A DNA stretch of 64,000 bases from Coffea arabica. Lineage: Eukaryota; Streptophyta; Magnoliopsida; Gentianales; Rubiaceae. Below, piece by piece: positions 1 through 12,981 of this stretch; position 1 is the stretch's first letter, and each line of letters starts with the position of its first letter. Made by a program: the position numbers and the translations under genes. Where the stretch lies: assembly GCF_036785885.1 (NCBI RefSeq), contig NC_092323.1, forward strand, positions 8,812,501 through 8,876,500, read 5' to 3'. Below the pieces are notes generated by a model. That model was not told the origin of the DNA and made no database searches. It saw only the letters and a list, made by a program, of their open reading frames with translations.

Positions 1-48
1 ATGGCTGAACTGAATTTGATTATTGTACTTGTGACTGTAAACCGGCAG

Positions 49-3000
49 GGATATGTGGATTTTGGCAGATTTGACAAGTTAAATCAGTTTGTTGCTGCTT
101 CTGGAAATTTTAAGTTTGTTCAAGTAAGCTGTGATTGCTGACCCAGGTTCTTAACAGTTTATCTCTTAAGCTGGAATAGGTGACTGTTTGTTTGGTTCTA
201 GTTCTCAAATCTCCTGTCTGAGGTCATAAATACAGTCCACACTTGCCTGAATAGTCCTTACGCTTGTTCGCTTAGTTGTGCTGCAATTGATCCATCTCAT
301 TTAACTCATTATGTATGATTACCAAGATAGGTAGATTAGCCTATCCAGTATGCCTTGCTGATGAAATCCTAGATGTGGAATTGGACTAACATAAGCAAAT
401 TTAAAGTTTTTTCTCACTGTATACAGTCATTATGTGTGCATAGCCTTTGTGGATAGTGAATGTGTTCTGATTTGCTTAGTTCTTCTGCACATTCAGCAAT
501 ATTATAATGGTGACTTAACGAGCTGTGAGCAAAGTTTTGATAAATTGGGACGCACAGCACAGGTCAGATCCATTGATACAATTATTAGTTACTATGTGTT
601 TTTGTAACTTTGATTGCATTCTTTAAAATTTCAGTTTTAATAGCATGCCAACTGCTCTTAAGGAACGTTTTAAAAGTTTGTTCTTGTAAATTTTTCAGGT
701 CAGCATCATATGCGGAAGTTGCCCAAATGGGCAATGTAAAGGTACTGAAATTTTGCATGTTAAGAAAGTTAGCACATTCTTGACATAGTCGTTCTATTTG
801 GTTGTACTTTAGCATACATAAAATTTGCTAATGTTGTCAACATGAAGAGTCGTTTTGCCTTAAACGGGTTTCAGAAATGGTCTTACCACGGTGCTATAAG
901 GATATTCCCAGAAGACTACCTTTCTAGCATATTCATTTTACTTGTTACAACTCTATAAAGATTTCAGTACCTTCTGCGAACTATCATACATCATAACTTA
1001 CACTACATAAATCAGCACTTAATGCACATGAGATATAAACTTCAGTGAATATCTTTGCCAGATTCAAGATAACCAATATTTGAGGATTTTTTTCTGTTTA
1101 TTCGTTTTCCTTTTCTCCTAAGTTGATTCCTATGAAAGCTGGACCATGGTGTACTTCTAGACTATCATGTTATGGCTATGGATTTTGTTCATCTATTTTT
1201 GTTTTCTTCCCAAGGCAGCTAATGACTTGTTGCAGAATGGATGATAGCTTGTCTTAGTGATGTTTTTATTTTCTATTGTGTGCTGATGTGTAAATGCATT
1301 AAACCCTGCTGCAAAGAGAAAATGGAGAGATGCATAGTGTTAGCAGAATAATATGTTTATGGATTGCAGCCCTTGAGTTTTATATTTAGAGTTTCCTGTG
1401 GTTTATAAATTTTCTAAAATTTATCTCAGGTGGTCTTGGATGCATATGTGATGTGACGTATGAGTCAAATTGCAGGTTTTTCTCATGATCTCCTGCTATT
1501 TAGCTTTTCCATTTTTTGGCTTTACATGCATTATACATAGCTGTTTCTGTTAAGGCAGTGCTCTTGTTGAACTTGCCATTCCATGTGAGAAACCGGGAGC
1601 ACGAGTATTTGAAGGCTATACAGTTGGTTTTCATCCACGTTCATGGGAGATTGTAAGAAGTTTCTCTTATTCTCAGTGACAAATGAATAATATTTCATCT
1701 TTGAGTAATTGATGTATGGAATCCTTAGGTGTACAATGGCATGACTCAATTAGGTTTTGAAAAGGCTCACAGCGAATTCAGGTACTGATTTTTCAGCTAT
1801 TGCCATTTGCTATCTCTTTTTTCATTATTCTGCAGTCTGCAGTGATCGTAAAGGAAATAAGTCCAGAAAGTATAAAATTTTTAACTTGGTCATATGTTTC
1901 CTTTGCAAATCTGGATCTATCATACTTCAACTTCTTCTTGCCACACTGGTGGTTGTTTTACATGAAGTTAGGTATCTATTGTTAGCTAAATTTAATCTCC
2001 TTCCTTATCAGACTTATGTTGTGAAAAATAGATGATTGTATAGGGGTACAATGTCTATCTACGGATTTGTATGGATAGAGTATTTTGCCAAATAATTATT
2101 TGGAATAATTACTATAGCACTTTTTGTGATGTGATGTATGTAAAATAAAAAGGTGGTTGGGAATATAAAAAGGTAGATTGGGAAATGTGTTTATGATACA
2201 AGCGAAAAATTTTTTTGGAAAAATTTGTTAGCCATCTATTAGCATGTTATTGGGGTATAAATGAGGTGATTGGTGTGGTTTATACATGTTGTAGGGATGT
2301 TTGGGTAGAGACATCACTTTTGGTGATTAATCTTACATAGTGCTGCTCTTTGAGGATTAATTCATAGTATGGGCTTCAATGACTTCTGTATCTCAATGAG
2401 AAACAAGAAAGAGCATTGAAGGCTACATTATCATGCATAGAATTGATTTCTAAGGACAACCTTGTTGGGTGGCTGTTACTGGCTAAATATTGGATACTTG
2501 AGATATAAAGAGTTAAGCTACCCTTGTGGCATTGTTCTTTTCTTTCAACTTTAGGAAAGTAGAGAATTTGGCTTTGACAAGATTCCGAATTAATGTCTTG
2601 GCCACTGTGAAGTGCTCCACATTATGACCAACTTTCTTACGTAACTAGATCAGGTGCTTACATCAATCACTCCATTGTTTTCCTTATTTTATTGCAGCTT
2701 GAGCACAGAACAAACTCATGTAGCCCTTTACATGACAGCAGTTGCTTCTCAATCTCATTTAGTGCAAAAACCAACAATTAAGGTGATTAAATTTATGTTG
2801 ATGTACGTGGATGTGTTTCAACAGAGTGGTTTTGAAATTTGGTATGATTTCCAATCTTCTAGGTTTTCCCGGAGCAAGGTTTGGAAATTAAGCTTTCAGG
2901 TTCAGGAGCAACTGGTGGTGCACCAACAACACTATCACCCACCATTTTAACCATAGATTGGACATGTATACATTATAATAGGATCTTTTATTTCCATTAA

Positions 3001-4430
3001 GTCAAGCAGAGATTCATGCACAGTATCTGCATAACAATTTGAGCTCTACTCTTGTTCCTCTAAACTTCTACTTTGCATCTTTCAGGCACGGAGGCTCGTG
3101 ATGTGCCATATGAAGTTGAAGTCACCATCCCAATAGAGAATTACGATCCTATTCTGTTTACTCTAGCAAAAACCTGTGGTATATATCATGGGGACATCAT
3201 ACATGCATGTTTATGACCATAGCTCAGACGATTTGAGTATAGACATGTACCAATACATAACCATGCATTTTTCATGTTTATGCAATTGATATATGACCAT
3301 ATGGCACATGCTTGTGTATGTTCTTTTTCTTGCATTTCTTATTGAACTGTTTGCAATTACAACTTAATCTGTTTCCTTTCCCTCTTCAGCTATTTAGTTT
3401 CATTTCTGAATATTTTGTTTCTCGATTATAAAGTATATTCCATATTCCAGTACTTGCAAGTCAAACTCTTTGTTTAATTTCAAAATGATAATTGTATTGC
3501 TGGTTTATGTTTTCCGGAGTAGTACTTTCGTATACAGTAGCTATAACACCTGATTCACAACTGTTCAATATTGCAGAATATGGGCAAAGTGAAGGTGTGG
3601 ATGCTACCAGTGGATGGGCTATATTCGGGATACTGTCGTGCATGTATGCTTAGCTACCTTTTTAGTGCTTGTTATTTGATTCTAAAAGTCTGACTGAGGC
3701 AAATACTACTGAAATTTATTTTACTTTTTCCATTTTGGTGCCTTTTCCCAGAGTTTTGTGTTCTATACTGTAATTTTACTTTCAAATACGCATTACTTAG
3801 TGATTTTTTTTTTTATTTTGTTGAAGGGTATACAAATGGGAATAGATCCTTTTTTGCATGACCCTGATGTTCTCTTCCAATTGATATTTGAATATGTCGG
3901 GTTGATGCAGATTCATTGTTCTCTCAACATTGTTCTGTGTCGGAGGGTTTGTCTATAAGACACGAGTAGAAAACCAGGTATCTTAGCGAAAAAGTTCTTC
4001 TTCTTTCGGATCTGTGTCTGTGGATTAGATACATTCTTTATACTTATTTACTTAATATGCATCATGTGTAGCATGGACTTGATGCTTTGCCCGGAATGAC
4101 AATTTTAGCTGCATGTTTGGAAACCGTAAGTCTTACTTAACATCTTTCAATAACTACTCTTGGATTCGTTTGTTGATCAAGCTGTTCTGTCCATAGTCCA
4201 AAATTTCATACTTCCCTCCCCTTATATTCAAATTGCAAAGGTCAAATACCAGTACACCCACAGGCAACTCTGTTTTTTTGTAAATGTCACAGGTCAGCGG
4301 AGCAGGGCATTCCAATATACGACCAGCAGATGTTAATGATCCCTTCATAAGTCAGGCTTCATGGGAAAACCATCCTGCTCGTCCTCAAGGAACAACGAGA
4401 AGTAGAGACAATAGATATGGGACAATTTAA
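49..4430 (+). CDS. Type I membrane protein of unknown function, 5' end outside window
   Basis: Thirteen exons join in phase: 49-123, 497-562, 699-741, 1430-1475, 1559-1652, 1729-1781, 2698-2782, 2863-2965, 3086-3178, 3577-3643, 3911-3977, 4072-4125 and 4293-4430, giving 327 residues and a TAA stop. The first visible exon starts GYVDFGRFDKLNQF after a cag acceptor, so an upstream exon with a signal peptide is expected. Position 1 is an ATG in frame with this exon, but that is probably chance at the window edge. The protein has a cysteine-rich, presumably lumenal region (CGSCPNGQC, GLGCICDV), then one hydrophobic segment (about GWAIFGIL to CVGGFVYK), then a short polar tail ending RYGTI, a YxxPhi-type sorting signal. 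I infer an endomembrane type I protein. By gene order it matches the Arabidopsis locus I recall as At4g36440. The function is not recognised. Confidence 0.8.
2069..2240 (+). mobile_element. AT-rich MITE family, copy 1, in an intron of the membrane-protein gene
   Basis: Left end gtatggatag, core aataattactatagcac then tgtgatgtgatgtatgta, then two copies of taaaaaggt[g/a]g in tandem, ending aaatttgttagccatc. It lies in the intron between exons 1729-1781 and 2698-2782. Confidence 0.65.
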
Positions 4431-6240
4431 ACTCGCACACTTCAGCTTTTTGGTTCAAGTGAACAATTTTGCATACTGGTTTACAGGGAAAGTTTTTGCC
4501 TTTTCGGAGAAATTCATGCTGCATTCCAAAAATACCGGGTCTTCCTCCTAGGTCACAAGCTCAAGAAAGAGAGACTAGGATTTTGATCCCTTCTCCGACG
4601 GTCAAACTTCAATATGAAGGATAAGTTACTATTGGCCGGCATTTTCCACTTTCTTTGTCTGAGGGTGATGATTCATTATTGATTTGGGATGATAACAGCG
4701 TGTTACGTCTTAACTAAGCCATGCTACAAACGCCAAAATAGAGGATTAGCCATCTCTTTTTCGTCTCCCTGTGTCTCTTTTTTATACTACTACTAAATGT
4801 AATGTAATGAGTGTGTTTGGATTTAATTGGTATGTCAGACAAATTAGACCGGCACTTCTCCTACCCCACCCATATTCACATCCTTTACTGGATCGTTAAC
4901 CTAATATTCTGATCTCCTGTTCAGGTCAGCTTCCTCTGCTCCTCCATTCTTGATTCTCGAGGAGCCCAGCAGCAAAGGAACATTTCCAATATATTGAGTG
5001 TGTAATCAATTAATGACACTTTTACGCGTCCAAATCGATGGTAAAGTGTATGCATGAACCCACCATGGTAAAGATTGCCCGCAAACGTACAACACAAGGA
5101 TGGGCATAGATTCCCAGCTATACCTTTACTTTATGCCATTGAATTTGAATCCTGCCGCACCAAATAATGAAATCAAACACGCAATTTCAAGGGAAGAAGT
5201 GCACTGTTTTCAGCTGTTCCGACATTAAAATTTAGTCTCCGTTTTCCTTGCCAAGCTCCATGTGCCTGTACAAAGATAAATTTGCAATCTCTTTCTTTGG
5301 TCAAAGCAAGTTAAAAACAGGTTTATGCAATGTTATTCCAGCTCATTTTAGCAGTTTGGCCAGTCAAGAATAATTAATGAACACCGACACAATCTGTTAG
5401 GGGAACCATCCAATGATTTTTTGAAATGATCCATCATATTTCGTCAACAGAGCAGGTACTTCTACTCCCACTCCGTTTTTCTCAATGCCTGCTGTTTGGC
5501 ATCTTCTCACGTTTGTAGTAGCTTCAAACCGGGAGCAAAAACAATGCGGTTGACCGAATCAACTCTCAAATATTTAACCACTCCTGCAATTCTCCAAAAC
5601 ATTTTCTTGCCAACGAAATTCCAATGATTCTGCCCTTAATTTGAGGATTACTTCATTCTTCTATGCTCCCGTCCGCCTAAGAGAATCAAGAAAATACATC
5701 AATCATCGTTTTTTCAAATATTTCAACATATACCTTTTTAAGCCCATAGCTAACGATGAACTAAATTCCTATCCTATCACTTTCAGCCAGAAAATCACTT
5801 CCTGGATGAACATTTGTTTACAATTCAATAATTTTAACCTTTAGTTGCAATTATTGATGCATGATTGCAAGACAAATATTCCACTGGAGACGTAAAAAAA
5901 AAGTCAGATTGATTGGACCACACAAACACACATAACGGATAGGAATGACTTTTAGGGTGGTCAGGTAGCACGCAGGCTAGAGGGCCGATATCAGCAATCT
6001 GTACTGCAATGGCAGTGAAACTGGAAATCTGATGCGGTAAAGCTGTCCGACAAAGTCTACATCAATTAATTTCCATGTGTTAAAATTAGATAGTAAATTA
6101 TTCGTGCTATTCCAAAAGATTGCTTTCACTAAACCATCACATGAACGAGTACCAATCCTAACTAAAATTCCACCAACTCCATGATTCTGTCTCCAAATTT
6201 CGTTTCTTCTTTTTTCTTCTCTTTTCTTTTGAAGTTTGTT
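4431..6240. other. Intergenic stretch, 3' flank of membrane-protein gene and peroxidase upstream region
   Basis: The first few hundred bases are the likely 3' untranslated region of the membrane-protein gene. The rest holds no recognisable coding segment; the small open frame at 5641-5844 has no family features. No transposon ends were recognised. Confidence 0.5.
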
Positions 6241-6241
6241 C

Positions 6242-6249
6242 TATAAATA
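6242..6249 (+). promoter_or_regulatory. TATA box of the peroxidase gene
   Basis: The string tataaata lies about 115 bases upstream of the peroxidase ATG at 6364, with an AC-rich leader following it. Spacing and sequence fit a plant core promoter. The transcription start itself is inferred. Confidence 0.6.
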
Positions 6250-6363
6250 ACCATATCATCCATCACAAACCTTGACATAAAACGAACTCTCTATACAATC
6301 TAAGCGTCCTTGTAGAAGTCTTCAACCTTTGGTCTCCAAGTGTAACAACAGAGAGTTAACGAA

Positions 6364-7759
<1,396 letters not shown>

Positions 7760-9093
7760 TCTTAAGACCACGTAGTCATAGCTGCCAAAAAACGGCATGT
7801 CCCAATCTTTCTGTCACTCAAGCAGTCAGCACCCGCATGATTCTCCTCTCAGCGGCCGGGAACACCTCAGCACGGGATCATCCTATCCGCTCTCATCTTC
7901 CGCTACTTATTTATTTCAGCTTGTATTAATTTTCATGGAGCTTTGGCCGCAATTTGTTGTTGTCCTGAATGAATTTCAATGCTTTTTCCTCTTTTGCATT
8001 TCAATTTTCCAAGTTTTCGTTTCTTCGGGTACTTGACAATTATCATCTCAACTTGGGCACTTTGAACTTACCCGTGGCGGATAATCAAAACTTGAACTCT
8101 GGATTCACATGTTAGAACTTTGCCTAATGCCTCCAAGGGCAAATACGAGCCCAGGGACTTTTTTTTTTTTGGTCGAAACGTACTCTTCATCTTGGATAAT
8201 GCCTAATGCATGGGCACCAAGATACTTCTATCCATATTGTCATTTCTTGTGCAAAAGAAAGAGCACTTTAAGAACACAGAGCTAAGGGAATGGATGTCCT
8301 CCATTAATGCCACACATCGAACTTCAGGGCAGTTTCTTTGCTGGAGGGCTTTGATTAAAGCTTTGTTGCTTATCCCTACTTTAACTTTCCTCCAGTTTTT
8401 TCCGATTGCCTTCATTAGGACCAGTCTAACTGCTTCTGCATCATCTTGCATCGAACTCTTGGATGTTCTTTCTAGTTATCTAGTTATTGTACGAAAATTT
8501 GATGTAACCGTGACAAAATAGAGTTATGTAGCCTTCGAGATTGGAAGACTATAGATTAATTTGGATTCTAATGCAACCATATACTATTTCCAGCGAAGAT
8601 AATGTGGAACAAAACAACGACAGATAAGTAGGGAAGTCGAGGAAAACCAAACCTTGGCATCTGCTATATATATATAATCCAACTAGGAAGGCAATATTAG
8701 ACACGCACAAAAACCAAAATGCTGCAATTTGGTGGAGAGCGCCTGGATAACAGGTCAAAAGACCCTGGTTTCACATTGCTACTAGCAGTAAGATGAAACG
8801 AGAAAATTCGACTTTTCCAACAGTAAAAGAAAAACTTCACCATCAAAGACCAAGGTCAGAAACTTTAATCAGCAAACTTGATTTAAACATCCCATAGGAG
8901 TATCTACCAGTAGATTTTAACAAATTGACTTCAGCAATTCGTTAATTTCTAACTAGTCTAGAGCTAGAAATGCTGCATGGAGCTCAACATGGTAAAAAGT
9001 TAAAAGTCTATCTACAGCAAAGGTGTCATTAAACTTTTTTTACAAATCAAGTTCAATAATAGTTTAAACAGCCTAGTAACGAGCAAAGCTGAA
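7760..9093. other. Intergenic stretch between peroxidase and PEARLI-4 gene
   Basis: It begins with the probable peroxidase 3' untranslated region and ends with the 3' flank of the minus-strand PEARLI-4 gene. The only recognisable content is the RNase H-like fragment near 8203-8470 on the minus strand. A short (TA)n run lies near 8666-8675. Confidence 0.5.
8203..8470 (-). pseudogene. Fragment of a plant RNase H-like (RVT_3) domain, probably from a LINE
   Basis: An open minus-strand frame of about 80-90 residues reads DAEAVRLVLMKA, then NWRKVKVGISNKALIKAL, then MEDIHSLSSVFLKCSF. This is the pattern of the RNase H-like domain common in plant non-LTR retrotransposons (acidic AEA helix, WxKVxVxxDSxxLIxAL strand, LIEDIxxL helix). 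The aspartate usually found before the ALIKAL strand is replaced by asparagine. There is no reverse transcriptase nearby, so this is a stranded piece. A decayed host RNase H-like gene is the alternative. Confidence 0.5.
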
Positions 9094-11542
9094 CTACAGG
9101 AGTCCATGCACAAGAGACTTTCGGCAGAATCCACTTGCTTTCTCCTTCAGATCCACAACCTTTTTATCGATCTCCTCAGCCTTGTTCTTCATTGCTTCCA
9201 GCTCAACTTTTTCCGAAAAGATCTTCTTTTGTAAGACACCCAGCTCTTCCTCCTTTCTTGCAATCAACTCAAAGTTTCTAGTCCTTTCTTTCTTCAGGCT
9301 AAAATAGTCCCCAAGTATATGTTTAGCATAAGAAATTTCATCTATCTTCTGATGGAGCCACTTGACATCCAGCTTCATGCACTCAAGATCATGAATTAGA
9401 CGAAGCAAGGTATTGAGCTCAAAAGATGTAATATCAAGAATTCCAGAGTTTTCGAGCTTTTGGTAGATACCACAGACCATTTCAAGGAAGATTCCACGGG
9501 TTTTTGGAGACTCCAGAATGGAGTTTTTAGCAATGTCACCATATTTTGCAAAGATAGCCCTAAGTAGGGGTGCGATTTCTTGGTTCACTCTATACTGATG
9601 TACTGTCACCAAAGCAGGATCAATTGCTGACTCGACCTCCTCATCATCATGAAAATCATCATTGGACATATGAGCCATCTCAGAAAGGTTAAAACTTGGA
9701 CATCTGCTTAACTGGCTATTTTTTTTAGCATGGCTGCTTGTTGCAATCTTCTCTGGTACTTCATGGATAGCATTTGATCCCAAATTGGCACCAGTCATGT
9801 GCAAATTTTTTTCAGTTGAGTTCCGCTCATTAATGAGCGGAACAAGTGGAAGGAAATTTTCAGGTCTTTCAGTTTGCGAAAGGAGATTTGCAGTAAACTT
9901 TTCCACATCTAGCCTGTCCCCGCTGCTGATTGGAGCAGACCATTCTTTGGTTGAAGCAGAACTTCCAGCATTTTTCATGCTTTTACCAATTTCAGCACTG
10001 GTACTTGAGTGACTTAATGAGGTAGCTGCAAAAGTAGAGACCTGTACACCATAACACCATCATAAGGTCTGATTACTGAATGCTTCCAGATTTACATATG
10101 AAATGAAATCAATGAGGCAATCAAGTGAATAAATCAATTGTTATTAGAATCTTAACAATTTACAGAAGTTACGAGGACAGACAAGGCTGAAGGCCTAATT
10201 TCGCGTTACCTGAATTTGATGAGGGAGTTCTGAACTGCATTTTTCTAAAGCTTTTACGTCTCCACCAGCTGGATACAATGTATTGTTTGCCTCTAGCAAA
10301 ACCCTCTTTGCTGTGACATAAGATTGCTTGGGAGTTCCAATTTGGTGTCGAAGTGGAAAAGTGAGAGAAGCCGTGGAACTAGGACATTCATGAGGGACTG
10401 CAAATGAACCTCGAGTTGGATACCTATGCTTTGCAGGCAGAATCACTGTGTCCTATATAGACATATCAACAAATTTAAAGCTCTTATATAAATAGCCAAG
10501 ACAAGGAACTGAACAAGTTTGTCTATAGTAATACAAAACCTTTAAAATATAATTCATATACTAACGCTTTGCAGGGAAAATTGCTGTGTCCTGTATAGAC
10601 ACGTCAAGCTAAAGCTCTTAAGCCAAGACAAGAAACTGCACAACCTTGTCTATAGTAATACAGAAGCTTCAGTATCTATTTTATATACTCAGGTTCAATG
10701 AAAAAAATATCCTTCTTTTTCTTTTTTTTTTGGGTTTTTTTTTGGGGGGGTGGGGGGTGCAATCAAGTCTAAAGCTTTTAAACACATAGCCAACTTAGGA
10801 TTACAGTGGAAAGGGGATAATAGCTTTCTGAATATGCTTAACAACCTACAACTAATAGTCTTAGGGATGTTAAATAGTCCCACTGCAAGGGAATAATAGC
10901 ATCATCTGCTTCTTTTAGTCTGTATCTTTTTGTGTAAAAAAAAAAAAAAAGAGTAAAGCAACATACTTGATCCTCTTTATCAGGTATGAAAAGATAAAGT
11001 TCCAGAAATACTATGACATTGCAACACTAAAGCAAGAAATCCTGTGCAAAACCATTAAGATTGAAGCGCAATGTTGCAGCGGAACTATTTATCACTGGTT
11101 AAAACTATTGAAGTTCCACGAAAGTTGAAATCTTTGCAGAATATAGAAACCAAAAATAGAAGTTATTTCTCCACGAAATTCAAGATGAAGGCCCAAATGG
11201 TCTGATTCGTACTACTAAAAGGTTCAATGAATAACTATCAAAGGGGCAATGCAAAGCCTCGTAATCAAAGAGATTACACGATCATAACAAACCCCAGAAA
11301 GCCATTGCTTGAATGGAAAAGCAAGAACACCAGCAAATTATGCTGTTAAAAAAAAATTAAGAAAAGCAGTAGATAGAGAATGTGGATTTTGAAACAACCT
11401 GATGAGGAGGAAATGAAGGTAGGAAGGGGTCATCCAGTTGCATTTGGTGTAGTCCACCACCACCACCACCAGCAGCAGCCTGAAGGCTCTCTTGAATTAA
11501 TACTTCTTTTCGTTTTCTTCCTCTCTTAACAGGGCCAGCCAT
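9094..11542 (-). CDS. PEARLI-4 (phospholipase-like) family protein
   Basis: Exons, in transcript order, are 11399-11542, 10210-10452 and 9094-10041, joining in phase to 444 residues. The N-terminus starts MAGPVKRGRKRKEVL, basic and possibly a nuclear signal, then a Gly run. The C-terminal ~170 residues hold the conserved block: QEIAPLLRAIFAKYGDIAKN, a short helical stretch with LESPKTRGIFLEMVCGI, and a long Lys/Glu-rich coiled coil to the end. That matches the plant PEARLI-4 domain, annotated as phospholipase-like although no catalytic activity is evident here. The gene is divergent from the bL12m gene (855 bp between ATGs). The start of exon 2 is tandemly duplicated inside intron 1 (10561-10686). 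Confidence 0.85.
10424..10686 (-). repeat. Tandem duplication covering the start of PEARLI-4 exon 2
   Basis: Two adjacent copies of about 130 bp, 10424-10560 and 10561-10686, share the sequence around the exon 2 acceptor (minus-strand ctata[t/c]ag followed by GACACAG). The lower copy is the exon used in the model. The upper copy, first met during transcription, keeps an acceptor at 10591 and reads DTAIFPAKR then TAG, where the true exon reads DTVILPAKHR. Confidence 0.8.
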
Positions 11543-11769
11543 TCCTAATTTCTCTATGCCTTCAGGGCCTCTCTCAAAGCTTTCAAGTTCGACGGAAAAA
11601 ATCTAAAAGAGAAAATACAGCAAGCAACAATCAGATGCTACTGCTACCGCCAGTAATATACAACTACCAGAGGTACCATTTTGTAGTAACACATAACACC
11701 AGACGAGACACGTTTTTGCGCCAGTGCAGGCAGTACCAGAGTCTCGTGCCTGCAGTCTGGCGTGGTTGC

Positions 11770-11931
11770 ATGAGAGATTATTTAAAATATTATTTAAAAT
11801 AATTACAATAATATTTTTCATGATGTAATACATGTGAGATAAAAATTTAATTAATAAAATAAAAAAATATGTTAAAAATTATGTTTGTAATATAAACAAT
11901 TCATTTTTTACTATTATTTGGGTATCCAAAT
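11770..11931 (+). mobile_element. AT-rich MITE family, copy 2
   Basis: It contains the family core: attatttaaaataattac, then a gatgtaatacatgtgagata motif, and an end near tatccaaat. It lies directly beside a second copy (11938-12083) in the PEARLI-4/bL12m intergenic promoter region. Confidence 0.6.
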
Positions 11932-11937
11932 ACATAG

Positions 11938-12083
11938 AGTATTATTTAAAATAATTACTGTAGCACTTTTTTTTATGTGATGCATGTGAGATAAAAAATA
12001 ATAAAAAAAACAAAAAAAATAAATTAAAAAATATATTTATAATACAAATAAAATATTATTTAAAATAAATTTGCAATCCAAAC
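11938..12083 (+). mobile_element. AT-rich MITE family, copy 3
   Basis: Core aataattactgtagcac followed by atgtgatgcatgtgagata, with the end tttgcaatccaaac. It is tandem with copy 2, in the same orientation. No open frame is present. It probably belongs to a TIR-class nonautonomous DNA transposon family. Confidence 0.65.
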
Positions 12084-12396
12084 ACGCTCAGTTCTAATAC
12101 ACACCGTAATTTTCAAAACAAGTAGTAGTAGTAATAGACAAAACCATTGACAAATAAAAAGAAAAGAAATAGCTATTGATGTAAAAATGTAAAGCCTGCC
12201 TCTCCGACTCTCGGTCCCAGAAAGCAAGGCCCAAACATCCTTCCTCAATCCCAAACCTTAAACCCACCAAAAATTTTCTCCGCTCGTCCGCAGTCCTCAC
12301 TCGAGCTGCTTCTAAAGTCCCTGCAATTTAGCAATTTTAAAGCCATGCTTCCGTAGTCTGTGATTTCTTCACTCCCCATAATAGATTGCTCTGACA

Positions 12397-12981
12397 ATGA
12401 GGCATTTTTATTGCCGGCTCATTTCTCAATCTTTCCGGTGCTTACAATTTAATTACACGAAAACCCACGTCCCAAAACCCCCGATTTTGAGTCCCAGATT
12501 CTCGAACTTCACGACCGTAGCTGAGCAACCAAAGCCGCCGCCTGCACCGCCGGCTAATGTGTCCGCAATTGTAGATGAACTTTCGGGACTGACGTTGCTT
12601 GAGGTTTCGGACTTGACGGAGGTGTTGAGACAGAAATTGGGGATTGAGGAGATGCCGGTGATGGCGGTTATGATGCCCGGAATGGGGTTCAGTGGTGCCG
12701 GAGTAGGAGGAGCAAAGGGGAAAGGTGGTGGGCCGGCTGCCGCGGCCGAGGAGAAGAAGGAAAAGACGGCGTTTGATTTGAAACTGGAGGGCGGATTTGA
12801 TTCTGCGGCGAAGATCAAGATTATTAAGGAAGTGAGAGCGTGCACTGATTTGGGATTGAAGGAAGCTAAGGATTTGGTGGAGAAGGCGCCTACATTGTTG
12901 AAAAAGGGAGTAACCAAAGAGGAGGCTGAGAAGATTGTCGAGAAGTTGAAGCAGGTTGGGGCTAAAGTCACGATGGAGTGA
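12397..12981 (+). CDS. Mitochondrial ribosomal protein bL12m (L7/L12 family)
   Basis: A single exon of 194 residues. The N-terminal ~45 residues are Arg/Ser/Thr-rich with few acidic residues, as in a mitochondrial targeting peptide. Residues about 55-90 form the dimerisation region (IVDELSGLTLLEVSDLTEVL). A flexible Gly/Ala hinge follows (GGAKGKGGGPAAAAEE). The C-terminal domain has the L12 signature KIKIIKEVRACTDLGLKEAK and ends KLKQVGAKVTME. Bacterial-type L12 forms the ribosomal stalk that recruits translation factors. Mitochondrial rather than plastid location is inferred from the presequence and from the matching Arabidopsis neighbour order (At4g36420, recalled). Confidence 0.93.
   Translation: MRHFYCRLISQSFRCLQFNYTKTHVPKPPILSPRFSNFTTVAEQPKPPPAPPANVSAIVDELSGLTLLEVSDLTEVLRQKLGIEEMPVMAVMMPGMGFSGAGVGGAKGKGGGPAAAAEEKKEKTAFDLKLEGGFDSAAKIKIIKEVRACTDLGLKEAKDLVEKAPTLLKKGVTKEEAEKIVEKLKQVGAKVTME

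Noticed and set aside
1-48. Position 1 ATG as the true start of the membrane-protein gene
   Set aside because: In frame, but the sequence before 49 ends in a cag acceptor and lacks a convincing signal peptide; an upstream exon is more likely.
8210-8521. Plus-strand 103-residue frame
   Set aside because: It is the complement of the RNase H-like minus-strand frame and has no recognisable features of its own.
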